Below, piece after piece: positions 24,594 to 32,681 of a stretch of 39,166 nucleotides of DNA; the stretch's first letter is position 1, and every line of letters starts with the position of its first letter. Under the pieces are notes generated by a model. The model did no database searches. It was not told the DNA's origin and was given only the letters and a program-made list of their open reading frames with translations. This DNA comes from Actinomycetes bacterium (GTDB taxonomy: Bacteria; Actinomycetota; UBA4738; HRBIN12), in the NCBI GenBank assembly GCA_021155985.1, contig JAJNBA010000026.1:1-39166 (forward strand), given 5' to 3'. A program made the position numbers and the translations under genes.

Positions 24594-25355
24594 CTACCGC
24601 GCGATCCAGACCTCCCAGTCCGAAACCGGCCGGAACCCCAGGTTCGCGTACATCCGTCGAGCCATCTCGGACGGCTGGAGCCACGCCAGGTCCGCCCGGT
24701 CCTCGAACGCGCGGCTCGCACGGAGCGTGAGCGCGGCACCGATCCCGCGCCGCCGCGCGGCCTCGACGACGCCGACACCGAAGATCCCCACCGTGTCGTG
24801 GAGGAGGTAGGCCGAAGCCTCCCCGACCGGCTCCCTGTCGAGCCACGCGGTGAACATCCGCACCCGATCGTCCTCGAGCATCCGAGAGCCGACGAAGCGC
24901 TCCGCGATGTCCCGGGGCGTTCCGAACGTGGCGACCTCGACGGCTCGGACCGCCTCGAGATCATGGTGCTCGCGCGCCTCACGGATCTCGATGTCCGGAA
25001 GGACGGGCTCCGGTGGCAGCCCACCGATCGGTGCCGCCATCGTGGGCCACCCGTCCACGCGTGTGAGCCCGGCCGCCCGGATCGCATCTTCGACCGCCGG
25101 ATGCCGGCCGACCTCAACCTCGATCCCGAAGAAGGGATGCCCTCGTCCCCGGAACACGGCCCGCGCGGCCTCCAGTGCCGTAGGCGCATCGTCCGGCTCC
25201 CGGATCACCCGGGTTCCGTTCAGCTCCGACGCCGGGAGGTTCGAGAGTGAGACGAGGAGGCCGTCGACCTCCAGGGTCTCTCCTCCTTCCACGACCTCCG
25301 CGCGCACCCGCTCGCCCTCCAAGCCGGCAGCCACGATCCGATCGGTGAGCTCCAT
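24594..25355 (-). CDS. GNAT-family acetyltransferase with extra N-terminal domain
   Basis: The product is about 253 residues from ATG 25355. The C-terminal half (about 120-253) is a GNAT domain: IEIREAREHHDLEAVRAVEVATFG, then GIFGVGVVEAARRRGIGAALTLRA (acetyl-CoA loop, RRRGIG) and MYANLGFRPVSDWEVW. The first 115 residues (LLVSLSNLPASELNGTRVI...ARAVFRGRGHPFFGIEVE) form a separate N-terminal GNAT-like region. The substrate is unknown. It is convergent with the secreted-protein gene and divergent from the HAD phosphatase gene. Confidence 0.85.
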   Translation of the reverse strand: MELTDRIVAAGLEGERVRAEVVEGGETLEVDGLLVSLSNLPASELNGTRVIREPDDAPTALEAARAVFRGRGHPFFGIEVEVGRHPAVEDAIRAAGLTRVDGWPTMAAPIGGLPPEPVLPDIEIREAREHHDLEAVRAVEVATFGTPRDIAERFVGSRMLEDDRVRMFTAWLDREPVGEASAYLLHDTVGIFGVGVVEAARRRGIGAALTLRASRAFEDRADLAWLQPSEMARRMYANLGFRPVSDWEVWIAR

Positions 25356-25376
25356 CCCGGCATGCTCCCACGCCGC

Positions 25377-25382
25377 TAGCCT
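25377..25382 (+). promoter_or_regulatory. -10 box for leaderless HAD phosphatase mRNA
   Basis: TAGCCT ends exactly 6 nt before the ATG at 25389, and there is no Shine-Dalgarno. Confidence 0.5.
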
Positions 25383-25388
25383 GCGCGG

Positions 25389-26093
25389 ATGCTGCCGATC
25401 CGTGCCGTGATCGTCGACTTCGATGGGACGGCGTGCCTCCACGACGTGGGGGTCCACCTGCTCGATCGCTTCGGGACCGACGCCTCGCGGAACCGGGAGC
25501 TCGCGGGGATCGACGCAGCCTTCGATGCCGGCAGGATCGGCCTCCGAGACGTGCTGATCGCAGAGGCCGCCACCCTTCGCGCGGACGACGACGAGCTGAT
25601 CGCGTTCGCCCTGGCGCACTGCCCGCTCGACCCGACGTTCGCGCCGTTCGTCGCGTGGGCCGAGAACCTTGACGTGCCGATCACGGTCGTGTCGGACGGT
25701 TTCGGACTCCACGTCAATGCATCGCTCGAGACGGCCGGACTCGGGCACCTCCCGGTGGTCACGAACACCTGGGATCGAGGCACGCTCGCGTTCGGTGCAG
25801 CCCACCCGATCTGCGTCGGCTGTGGCACGTGCAAGAAGCAGGCCGTCGAGCGTGTGCGTGAGGCGTACGGACCGGTGGCCTTCGTGGGCGACGGCGTGAG
25901 CGATCGGTTCGGCGCTCGGTACGCAGACGTCACGTTCGCGAAGGACGGGCTCGCCGAACACTGCCGAAGCGCATCGATCCCGTTCCTCACCTACGAGGAT
26001 TTCGACGACGTCCGCGTCTCGCTCGAGGGGCTCGACGTCGCCGCCGGGCCGCTCGGGGGGGAGCCATGTCCCGGCTGGCGCGAGCCGGGCTAA
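25389..26093 (+). CDS. HAD-IB phosphatase, MtnX-like
   Basis: This 234-residue protein begins with HAD motif I (VIVDFDGTACLHDVG, nucleophile Asp11). It also has motif II (ITVVSDGFG), a cap region with CVGCGTCKKQAVE, and motif III/IV (VAFVGDGVSDRFGARYAD). MtnX-like proteins dephosphorylate a methionine-salvage intermediate, and the Cys-rich CGxCK region is typical of them. No other mtn gene is nearby, so the substrate is uncertain. The transcript is predicted to be leaderless. Confidence 0.85.
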   Translation: MLPIRAVIVDFDGTACLHDVGVHLLDRFGTDASRNRELAGIDAAFDAGRIGLRDVLIAEAATLRADDDELIAFALAHCPLDPTFAPFVAWAENLDVPITVVSDGFGLHVNASLETAGLGHLPVVTNTWDRGTLAFGAAHPICVGCGTCKKQAVERVREAYGPVAFVGDGVSDRFGARYADVTFAKDGLAEHCRSASIPFLTYEDFDDVRVSLEGLDVAAGPLGGEPCPGWREPG

Positions 26094-26101
26094 CGCGAGA
26101 G

Positions 26102-26189
26102 CGGTGGCCGAGGGATTCGAACCCTCGAGGGAGTCATCCCCCCTACACGCTTTCCAGGCGTGTCCCTTCGGCCGCTCGGGCAGACCACC
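26102..26189 (-). tRNA. tRNA-Ser, anticodon GGA
   Basis: An 88-nt cloverleaf on the minus strand has acceptor GGTGGTC/GGCCACC, anticodon stem ACACGCCT-GGA-AAGCGTGT, a long class II variable arm and the T-loop GGTTCGAATCC. The anticodon GGA reads UCC/UCU. CCA is not encoded. Confidence 0.95.
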
Positions 26190-26223
26190 GGGACGAGTCT
26201 ACCGAGGCGATATCGCACTCCGA

Positions 26224-26763
26224 TCAGGCCGACTTCGTGGCGAGGAACGCCGCGTACCTCGCTTGACCGACGGGCGTGAGGTGGAAGCCGTCCGCCGCGA
26301 ACCAGGACGGGTGGTCCCGGCTCAAGAAGAACCAGGTGACGAGCACGGTGTTCGCTCGGCGCTGGGCACACGCGGCCAGCCGCTCGTTCTGGGTCGCGCG
26401 GTACCACCGCGGGATCTTCAACGTGACGAGGTAGATCGTGCGGTTCGGGCCCGCGAGTTCGGAGATGCGGTTGCAGTCGGCCGCCTGGATCAGGATCCCG
26501 TTGTTGCCGAGGTGGATGATCACCTTCCTGCGGAGCCGTCCCGCCGCCTTCAGGCGTTCGACGAGCGGCACGGCATCGCGGAACTGGCGGGAGACCGTGG
26601 CGTTCACGCGGAACCCCCGGGTAGCGAGCTCGTCCTTCGCCGCCAGCATGACCGAGTCGCCGATCGCGATACGCCCCGGCGGGATGCCGGCGACCGCGGG
26701 CGTCGGCGTGAGGGCGACCGAACCGATCGCGACAACCGCCAGCATGACGCGGATACGGAACAT
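26224..26763 (-). CDS. Exported SGNH-hydrolase-like protein
   Basis: This 179-residue protein has a signal peptide (FRIRVMLAVVAIGSVALTPTPAVA). It then shows SGNH blocks: IAIGDSVMLAA (block I, nucleophile Ser), HLGNNG (block III, Asn) and DGFHLTPVGQARYA (block V, Asp and His). The closest look is to the SGNH domain attached to membrane acyltransferase-3/OatA proteins, which O-acetylate cell-wall sugars; here it stands alone and secreted. It may be an esterase or acetyl transfer partner on the envelope. TACCCT ends 6 nt before the ATG, so the mRNA should be leaderless. It lies between two tRNA-Ser genes on the same strand. Confidence 0.85.
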   Translation of the reverse strand: MFRIRVMLAVVAIGSVALTPTPAVAGIPPGRIAIGDSVMLAAKDELATRGFRVNATVSRQFRDAVPLVERLKAAGRLRRKVIIHLGNNGILIQAADCNRISELAGPNRTIYLVTLKIPRWYRATQNERLAACAQRRANTVLVTWFFLSRDHPSWFAADGFHLTPVGQARYAAFLATKSA

Positions 26764-26769
26764 CTCTCG

Positions 26770-26775
26770 AGGGTA
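26770..26775 (-). promoter_or_regulatory. -10 box for leaderless SGNH-protein mRNA
   Basis: TACCCT on the minus strand is 6 nt from the ATG at 26763. Confidence 0.5.
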
Positions 26776-27026
26776 TCGGGGCGGGCCTTTGAGAGGACCA
26801 TCCCATCCGTTCTTGCAGCCTCATCTCAGTCCTGGATCACCGACTCGGCGGCGTGTCTCTCGACGCGCGGATCCGCGTGCCGATGAACGAGTCTCCATCC
26901 ATCTTCCTCGCGCCGATAACGCAGGTGACCCGCATCGATCCGGATGCGGCTCGGGCTGCCAGCACGCAGCCCGTGCCAAGAATTTGGTTCGCCGGCGCAC
27001 CGGGCGCAGGTGATGAGTCCCTATGG
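26776..27026. other. Intergenic stretch between tRNA-Ser(CGA) and the SGNH gene
   Basis: No gene is supported here. A GGGCTGC-cagcac-GCAGCCC hairpin (26953-26972) lies downstream of the minus-strand tRNA and could help end its transcript, but it has no T tract. Confidence 0.4.
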
Positions 27027-27116
27027 CGGAGGCGGCGTGATTCGAACACGCGAGAGGCGGATTAGGCCCCTAACCGCTTTCGAGGCGGTCCCGTTCGTCC
27101 ACTCCGGCACGCCTCC
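27027..27116 (-). tRNA. tRNA-Ser, anticodon CGA
   Basis: A 90-nt class II tRNA on the minus strand has acceptor GGAGGCG/CGCCTCC, anticodon arm CCGCCT-CGA-AAGCGG, a long variable arm and the T-arm GCGTGTTCGAATCACGC. The anticodon CGA reads UCG, a favoured serine codon in this GC-rich DNA. Confidence 0.95.
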
Positions 27117-27195
27117 GTCCACGAGTCTAGCGGGCGAGCCGGGGTGGGGTACGAGCGTGACGGCGGACGGGCGATCGTGCGAGGATCCACGGAAC

Positions 27196-27585
27196 GTGGA
27201 CGCGAAGAGTCTGGAACGTGTGCCCCTGTTCGCCGGCCTCTCTCCGAAGGAGCGCGAGAAGGTGGCCCGCTGGGCCGACACCGTCGATCTGCCGGCCGGC
27301 AAGCATCTCCTCGACGAGGGTCGTCTGCCGCACGAGTTCTTCGTGATCGTCGATGGCGAGGTCGAGGTGCTCCACGAGGAGCAGCGTCTCGCGACGTTGG
27401 GTCCCGGTGACTTCTTCGGAGAGATCGCGCTGATCGAGCACGGACGTCGCACCGCCTCGGTCGTCACGACCACGCCCACGACCCTCGCCGTGATGAGTCC
27501 GGCCTCGTTCGCAGCGATGCGGCGTGAGATGGCGGAGGTCGCTCTCAGGATCGACGACGCGATCCGCGAGCGGATGGAGCGCTAG
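27196..27585 (+). CDS. Stand-alone cyclic-nucleotide-binding (Crp-like sensor) domain protein
   Basis: The product is about 129 residues and consists almost only of a cNMP-binding beta barrel: LFAGLSPKEREKVARWAD, GKHLLDEGRLPHEFFVIVDGEVEVL, then the phosphate-binding cassette FFGEIALIEHGRRTASV with the conserved Glu and Arg that contact cyclic nucleotides. There is no DNA-binding domain, so it is not a Crp-type regulator by itself. GTG 27196 is chosen as start; GTG 27157 is possible. A class III cyclase lies in this window (34995-35726) and could supply a ligand. Its stop overlaps the tadA stop in CTAG. Confidence 0.8.
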   Translation: MDAKSLERVPLFAGLSPKEREKVARWADTVDLPAGKHLLDEGRLPHEFFVIVDGEVEVLHEEQRLATLGPGDFFGEIALIEHGRRTASVVTTTPTTLAVMSPASFAAMRREMAEVALRIDDAIRERMER

Positions 27586-28046
27586 CGCCGGTCCCGGAAG
27601 AACGCTCGGAGCAGGTCGCCGCACTCGTCGGCGAGGACGCCTCCGGTAGACGCGACCGCGTGGTTCAATCGCGGATCCTCGAGGAGGTTCCCGAGTGATC
27701 CGGCGAATCCCGCCTTCGGATCGGCGGCTCCGAACACCACCCGATCGAGCCGCGCGAGGACGGCGGCGCCGGCACACATCGCGCAGGGTTCGAGGGTCAC
27801 CGTGAGCGTGCACCCGTCGAGTCGCCACGACCCGAGGGCCGCAGAGGCGGCGCGCAGCGCCAGGATCTCCGCGTGCGCGGTCGGGTCCCCGTCGAGCTCG
27901 CGTCGGTTCCCCACTGCGGCGAGCACGTCATCGCCACGGGTGACCGCGGCGCCGATCGGCACGTCGCCGTGCTCGAGACACGTCCGTGCCTCCGCCAACG
28001 CGAGCCGCATCACGCGCTCATCGACCGGCTCCGCCGTCAGTCCCAC
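27582..28046 (-). CDS. tadA: tRNA-specific adenosine deaminase
   Basis: This 154-residue zinc deaminase converts wobble A34 to inosine in tRNA-Arg(ACG). TAHAEILAL carries the zinc His and the proton-shuttle Glu, and PCAMCAGA carries the two zinc Cys. The C-terminal GNLLEDPRLNH...LLRAFFRDRR is typical of TadA. The GTG at 28046 overlaps the upstream zincin gene by 10 nt, indicating coupled expression. A start a few codons later (GTG 28013) is possible. Confidence 0.9.
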   Translation of the reverse strand: MGLTAEPVDERVMRLALAEARTCLEHGDVPIGAAVTRGDDVLAAVGNRRELDGDPTAHAEILALRAASAALGSWRLDGCTLTVTLEPCAMCAGAAVLARLDRVVFGAADPKAGFAGSLGNLLEDPRLNHAVASTGGVLADECGDLLRAFFRDRR

Positions 28047-28387
28047 CCCAGGGCCTCGAGCCGCTCGTCCGAGATGCCGAAGTGGTGCGCGATCTCGTGC
28101 ACCACGGTCTCGGCGACCTGGGCGCGGAGCTCCTCGTCGTCGTCGCCCGCCTCGGCCTCGATCGTGGAACGGAACAATGTGATCCGATCGGGTAGCGCTC
28201 CCACGTAGAACTCGCGTTCCGTCTGCGCGATCCCCTCGTAGAGGCCGAGGAGGTCGGGATCGTCGTCGGGCGGGTGGTCCTCGACGACCACGGCGACGTT
28301 GTCCATCGCCTCCTGCACCCAGCCGGGCAGCTCGTCGAGGGCGTCCGCCACGAGCGACTCGAACCGACGGCGGGAGCGGTGCGACAT
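28037..28387 (-). CDS. Minimal zincin-like metallopeptidase
   Basis: This 116-residue protein has the zinc motif VVHEIAHHFGISDERL (HExxHxxGxxD), the signature of the very small metallopeptidase-fold family found in many Actinomycetota. GLYEGIAQTERE and LPDRITLFRSTIE are other family blocks. Substrate and activity are not established. ATG 28387 is preferred to the longer frame because TAGGCT lies 7 nt upstream, predicting a leaderless mRNA. The gene shares its -10 region with the divergent nicotinate phosphoribosyltransferase gene and overlaps tadA downstream. Confidence 0.85.
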   Translation of the reverse strand: MSHRSRRRFESLVADALDELPGWVQEAMDNVAVVVEDHPPDDDPDLLGLYEGIAQTEREFYVGALPDRITLFRSTIEAEAGDDDEELRAQVAETVVHEIAHHFGISDERLEALGWD

Positions 28388-28393
28388 CGCCTG

Positions 28394-28400
28394 TAGCCTA
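28394..28400. promoter_or_regulatory. Shared symmetric -10 element for two divergent leaderless genes
   Basis: The sequence GTAGCCTAC contains TAGCCT on the plus strand (28394-28399), 7 nt before ATG 28407. It also contains TAGGCT on the minus strand (28400-28395), 7 nt before ATG 28387. Both strands therefore use the same seven base pairs as -10 boxes, with identical spacing. Confidence 0.6.
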
Positions 28401-28406
28401 CGTCGC

Positions 28407-29738
28407 ATGCCCGGCGGGCTCAGCACGGACCTCTACGAGCTCAACATGGCGGCGAGCTATCTCCGCCGTGGGATGGAGGGGCTCGCCACGTTCAGCCTCT
28501 ACGTTCGGGACATGCCGAAGCAGCGCGGCTTCCTCGTCTCGGCGGGTCTCGAGGACTGTCTCCGCTTCCTCGAGTCGTTCGTGTTCGAGGAAGAGGAGCT
28601 CGCGTATCTGCAGGAGATCGGCTTCGACGACCGAGCGATCGAGGACTTCCGGACCGTGCGCTTCGAAGGGGACGTGTGGGCGATCCCGGAAGGACGCATC
28701 GTCCACGCGAAGGAGCCGATCGTGGAGGTCACGGCCCCGATCGCGCAAGCACAGCTCGTCGAGGCGGTGCTGCTGAACCAGGTGACCCTTCACACGACCC
28801 TCACCTCGAAGGCCGCGCGATACATCATCGCCGCCGAGGGCCGGGCGCTCGTCGACTTCGCGTTCCGCCGGGCGCACGGCGTGGAAGCCGCTCGGGCGGC
28901 CGCACGTGGAAGCGCCATCGTGGGGTTCGAGGCCACGTCCAACGTCGAGGCGGGGCGCGAGCTCGGACTGCGGGTCACGGGGACGATGGCGCACTCGTTC
29001 ATCACGGCGTTCGACGGCGAGCGCGAGGCATTCCGCGCGTTCGCCGAGGATCACCCCAACCGCACCACGTTCCTGGTGGACACCTACGACACGATCGGCG
29101 GCGTGAAGAACGCGATCGACGTGATCCGCGAGATGCACCCGCCCGGCGAGGTGGGCGTGCGTCTGGACTCCGGTGATCTGGACCGGCTCTCGCGCGAGTC
29201 GCGACGGATCCTCGACCGCGCCGGACTGGAGGCCGCACGGATCTTCGCGAGCGGCGGCCTCGACGAGCACGAGGTCGCCGAGCTGGTGCGCGCCGGGGCG
29301 CCCGTGGACGCGTTCGGGATCGGGACGCAGCTCGGCGTCTCCGCCGACGCCCCCTACGTCGACGCGGTCTACAAGCTCGTGGAGTTCGACGGCCGACCGG
29401 TCCTGAAGCTGTCGCCCGCCAAGGCGACGGCGCCGGGGCGCAAGCAGGTATGGCGGGGTCCGTCGGAGGACGTGATCGGCCTCCGCGACGAGGCGGCGCC
29501 GGGCCCGAACCACGAGCCGTTGCTGGAGTCGGTGATGCGGGCCGGGCGCCGCCTCGCCCCCGCGCCCACGGTGGAGGAGATGCACGCGCGGTTCGCGCGT
29601 GACCTCGCCGCCCTCCCGGTGAAGGCCGCGCGGCTCACCCACCCTGAGCATGTCGTCGCGCACCGGACCGACGCGCTGGCGGCGCTCACCACCGAGACGG
29701 CGGAGGCGGCGCGCCGGCGGATCCGTTCGAGCGACTGA
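28407..29738 (+). CDS. pncB: Nicotinate phosphoribosyltransferase
   Basis: This 443-residue NAPRTase makes nicotinate mononucleotide from nicotinate and PRPP for NAD salvage. STDLYELNMAASYLRRGM, FSLYVRDMPKQRGFLVSAGLED, DFAFRRAHG and GTMAHSFITAF are family blocks. VRLDSGDLDRLS and IFASGGLDEHEV form the phosphate-binding region. ATG 28407 matches the family start and lies 7 nt after a TAGCCT box, so the mRNA is probably leaderless. It diverges from the zincin gene. Its stop is one base from the convergent leuD stop. Confidence 0.95.
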   Translation: MPGGLSTDLYELNMAASYLRRGMEGLATFSLYVRDMPKQRGFLVSAGLEDCLRFLESFVFEEEELAYLQEIGFDDRAIEDFRTVRFEGDVWAIPEGRIVHAKEPIVEVTAPIAQAQLVEAVLLNQVTLHTTLTSKAARYIIAAEGRALVDFAFRRAHGVEAARAAARGSAIVGFEATSNVEAGRELGLRVTGTMAHSFITAFDGEREAFRAFAEDHPNRTTFLVDTYDTIGGVKNAIDVIREMHPPGEVGVRLDSGDLDRLSRESRRILDRAGLEAARIFASGGLDEHEVAELVRAGAPVDAFGIGTQLGVSADAPYVDAVYKLVEFDGRPVLKLSPAKATAPGRKQVWRGPSEDVIGLRDEAAPGPNHEPLLESVMRAGRRLAPAPTVEEMHARFARDLAALPVKAARLTHPEHVVAHRTDALAALTTETAEAARRRIRSSD

Positions 29739-29739
29739 C

Positions 29740-30324
29740 TCAGGCGGTCGGCAACCAGGACGGGCGGGCCGCTTCGAACGCCGCGATCTCGTCGGCGTGA
29801 CGCATCGTCAGGTCGATGTCGTCGAAGCCCTCGAGCAGGCACCATCGCCGGAAGTCGTCGAACGCGAAGGACTCCTCGACCGAAGGCGCCGCGACCGAGA
29901 GGGTCTCGAGGTCCACGACGATCCGGGTGGCGGGTTCGTCCAGGACGGCGTCCATCAGCGCCCGCACCGACTCCTGCGGGAGCTCGACCGGGAGCAACCC
30001 TATCTTGCAGCAGTTGTTCCGGAAGATATCGGCGAAGCTCGGCGCGATCACGGCGCGGAACCCGAAGTCCTCCAGCGCCCACGGCGCGTGTTCACGGCTC
30101 GAGCCACCCCCGAAGTTGGCCCCCGCGATCAGGATCGAGGCGCCGGCGTAGCGCTCGTCGTTCAGGACGAACGACGGATCCTTCCGCCACTCGTGGAACA
30201 GGAACGGCCCGAAGCCGGTGCGCTCGATGCGCTTCAGGAACTGCGCCGGCACGATCTGGTCGGTGTCCACGTCGGAGCGATCGAGCGGGACGGCCGTGCC
30301 CTCGATGCGTGTAACCGGCTCCAT
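29740..30324 (-). CDS. leuD: 3-isopropylmalate dehydratase small subunit
   Basis: This 194-residue swivel subunit of isopropylmalate isomerase functions in leucine biosynthesis. DVDTDQIVPAQFLKRI, GANFGGGSSREHAPWAL and APSFADIFRNNCCKIGLLPV are the family signatures. The ATG follows the leuC stop with no gap, so the two subunits are translated in a coupled way. Confidence 0.97.
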   Translation of the reverse strand: MEPVTRIEGTAVPLDRSDVDTDQIVPAQFLKRIERTGFGPFLFHEWRKDPSFVLNDERYAGASILIAGANFGGGSSREHAPWALEDFGFRAVIAPSFADIFRNNCCKIGLLPVELPQESVRALMDAVLDEPATRIVVDLETLSVAAPSVEESFAFDDFRRWCLLEGFDDIDLTMRHADEIAAFEAARPSWLPTA

Positions 30325-31749
30325 CTAGACGTCCACTTCCCTCAGGTCTTCTGGCGTCGTGAAGTGGCCCGCGATCGCCGTGGCGGCCGCGACGGCCGGC
30401 GAGACCAGGTGCGTCCGTCCACCCTTGCCCTGCCTGCCCTCGAAGTTCCGGTTCGACGTGGAGGCGCTCCGCTCACCTGGCTGCAGGATGTCGGGGTTCA
30501 TCCCTAGGCACATCGAGCACCCCGCGCCACGCCAGTCGAACCCGGCGTCGACGAAGATCCGGTCGAGGCCCTCGCGCTCCGCCTGCAGCTTCACGGCGAC
30601 CGACCCGGGCACGACCAGCGCACGGAGCCCCTTGGCCACGCTGTGTCCCTCGACGACCCCGGCGGCCAGACGGAGATCCTCGATCCGTGAGTTCGTGCAG
30701 GAGCCGATGAAGACGGTGTCCGGCCGGATGTCGCGGATCCTCGTCCCCGGCTCGAGCGCCATGTACGCCAGAGCGCGCCGAGCGGCGTCGCGCTTCGCCT
30801 CGTCCTCGAAGGAGTCGGGCTCGGGGATCGTGTCGTCGATCGTGACCGACTGGGCCGGGTTCGTTCCCCAGGACACGTGAGGGCGGAGGGCGGTGGCGTC
30901 GATCGTGACCTCCGCGTCGAACGTCGCGTCGGCGTCGGTGGGGAGCGAGCGCCAGTCGTCGAGGGCCCGCTCCCAGTCGGCGCCCGACGGCGCGTGCGGC
31001 TTACCCTCCAGATAGGCGAACGTCGTGTCGTCGGGAGCGACCATCCCCGCGCGGGCGCCGGCCTCGATCGACATGTTGCAGATCGTCATCCGACCTTCCA
31101 TCGACAGCGCGCGGATCGCGGACCCGCGGTACTCGATCACGTGGCCGACGCCGCCCCCGGTGCCGATCCGGTTGATGATCCCGAGGATCACGTCCTTGGC
31201 GCCGCACCCCGCCGGCAGGTCGCCCTCGACGGTGATCGCCATCGTCCTGGCGGGCGCCTGCGGGATCGTCTGCGTGGCGAGCACGTGCTCGACCTCGCTC
31301 GTGCCGATGCCGAACGCCAGCGCGCCGAACGCTCCGTGCGTCGACGTGTGCGAATCGCCGCAGACGATCGTGAGACCCGGCTGGGTGTAGCCCATCTCCG
31401 GTCCGATCACGTGCACGATCCCCTGCAACGCCGATCCCCACGGGTAGAGCGTGATGTCGAACTCCTTCGCGTTCGTGGTGAGCGCTTCCATCTGCCGGGC
31501 GCTCGTCCGATCGGTCACCGGCCCGACGGTCGTGGGGACGTTGTGGTCCATCGTCGCGACGGTGAGATCCGGCCGGCGGACGGGGCGCCCCGCGAGTCGG
31601 AGGGCTTCGAACGCCTGCGGGCTCGTCACCTCGTGAACGAGATGGAGGTCGACGTAGAGCAGATCCGGCTCACCTGCCGCCCGATGCACGACGTGGCGGT
31701 CCCAGACCTTCTCGGCCAGGGTTCTCGGCTCCGCGAGCGTCTGCGCCAC
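30325..31749 (-). CDS. leuC: 3-isopropylmalate dehydratase large subunit
   Basis: This 474-residue aconitase-family subunit binds the [4Fe-4S] cluster through Cys in FIGSCTNSR and the pair in [18 protein letters not shown] and [14 protein letters not shown] are substrate-site blocks. It isomerises 2-isopropylmalate to 3-isopropylmalate. The GTG at 31749 has AGGAGG 11 nt upstream, unlike the leaderless genes in this window. The divergent IclR gene and tandem operators at 31802-31838 predict feedback control by amino-acid supply. Confidence 0.97.
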   Translation of the reverse strand: MAQTLAEPRTLAEKVWDRHVVHRAAGEPDLLYVDLHLVHEVTSPQAFEALRLAGRPVRRPDLTVATMDHNVPTTVGPVTDRTSARQMEALTTNAKEFDITLYPWGSALQGIVHVIGPEMGYTQPGLTIVCGDSHTSTHGAFGALAFGIGTSEVEHVLATQTIPQAPARTMAITVEGDLPAGCGAKDVILGIINRIGTGGGVGHVIEYRGSAIRALSMEGRMTICNMSIEAGARAGMVAPDDTTFAYLEGKPHAPSGADWERALDDWRSLPTDADATFDAEVTIDATALRPHVSWGTNPAQSVTIDDTIPEPDSFEDEAKRDAARRALAYMALEPGTRIRDIRPDTVFIGSCTNSRIEDLRLAAGVVEGHSVAKGLRALVVPGSVAVKLQAEREGLDRIFVDAGFDWRGAGCSMCLGMNPDILQPGERSASTSNRNFEGRQGKGGRTHLVSPAVAAATAIAGHFTTPEDLREVDV

Positions 31750-31801
31750 CGTTCCGTTGACCTCCTGCGACCAGGCTGCCCGCCGGGTCGCTCACGATGC
31801 T

Positions 31802-31838
31802 GTTCCACATAATGGAACTCAGTTCCGTATAGTGGAAC
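31802..31838. promoter_or_regulatory. Tandem IclR-type operators between leuC and the regulator gene
   Basis: Two 17-bp inverted repeats, GTTCCACATAATGGAAC (31802-31818) and GTTCCGTATAGTGGAAC (31822-31838), share GTTCC...TGGAAC arms and are centred 20 bp apart. The second covers the regulator's TATAGT -10 box (31828-31833, 8 nt before its ATG). They probably bind the adjacent IclR protein and control both genes. Confidence 0.65.
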
Positions 31839-31841
31839 ACG

Positions 31842-32681
31842 ATGATAACAGGGCCAGAGGACGACCAGGAGCGGGACCGTGCCCGGTTCCAACGCGACGT
31901 CCGCAACGGCGAGCTCGTGCGGGCCGGGCGTCCCGGCCAGGACGAGGACCTCCGCCGACACCCCCCCACCAGCGGCGTCGGCGTCCTCGACCGGTGTGTC
32001 GCGATCGTCCGTGCGGTCGAGGACGGCGCCCGATCGTTCACCGACATCGTCGACGCGACCGGCCTCACCCGTTCCACCGCCCACCGCCTGATCCAGGGTC
32101 TCGAGGATCACGGATTCCTCCTCCAGATCGGCGGTCTCGGCTACGCCCTCGGCCCCCGACTGCTCGCCCTCGCCGCCAGCGCGACGCGGGATCTCCCCCT
32201 GCGAGGGCTCGCGCACCCGTCGCTCGAACGCCTCGCGCGCTCCACCGGCGAGAGCGCCCAGCTCTACGTCCGAGACGGCGATCGCCGGATCTGCATCGAC
32301 GCCGCCGAATCCGAGAGCGAGCTCCGCACGATCGTGGAGATCGGCGCCTCGCTCCCGCTCACGAAGGGCTCGGCGGGAACGGTCTTCCTCGCCTGGGCAG
32401 GCGCGCACGATCGCGCCCGCCTCGTCGAGACCGCCGACGATCCCGATCGGTTGGAACGCAGGCTCGTGACGACGCGCCGGCGCGGATGGGCGGAGAGCGT
32501 CGCCGAGCGAGCGCCCGGGGTCGCGTCGGTCAGCGCACCGATCGCCGGGCCGGACGGAGCTCTCGTCGCCGTGATCTCCGTCTCCGGGCCGGCCGCACGT
32601 CTCGGATCGCGCCGCGCGAAGCGCTACGCGCCCGCCGTGATCGAGGCGGCCCGGGAGATCGAGGATGCGCTCGGCGCCTAG
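31842..32681 (+). CDS. IclR-family regulator of leuCD (NdgR/LtbR/AreB type)
   Basis: The protein is 279 residues. An unusual charged extension of about 45 residues precedes the IclR winged helix (GVLDRCVAIVRAVEDGARSFTDIVDATGLTRSTAHRLIQGLEDHGFL). The effector-binding domain (about 125-275) has GESAQLYVRDGDRRICIDAAES and GSAGTVFLAWA. Divergent placement from leuC matches the known actinobacterial regulators NdgR, LtbR and AreB, which control leuCD and other amino-acid genes. TATAGT ends 8 nt before the ATG. The extension could be an artefact if translation starts later, but no better start signal is seen. Confidence 0.9.
   Translation: MITGPEDDQERDRARFQRDVRNGELVRAGRPGQDEDLRRHPPTSGVGVLDRCVAIVRAVEDGARSFTDIVDATGLTRSTAHRLIQGLEDHGFLLQIGGLGYALGPRLLALAASATRDLPLRGLAHPSLERLARSTGESAQLYVRDGDRRICIDAAESESELRTIVEIGASLPLTKGSAGTVFLAWAGAHDRARLVETADDPDRLERRLVTTRRRGWAESVAERAPGVASVSAPIAGPDGALVAVISVSGPAARLGSRRAKRYAPAVIEAAREIEDALGA

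Noticed and set aside
26953-26972. Hairpin as a firm intrinsic terminator for tRNA-Ser(CGA)
   Set aside because: The stem is good, but no T tract follows on the minus strand.
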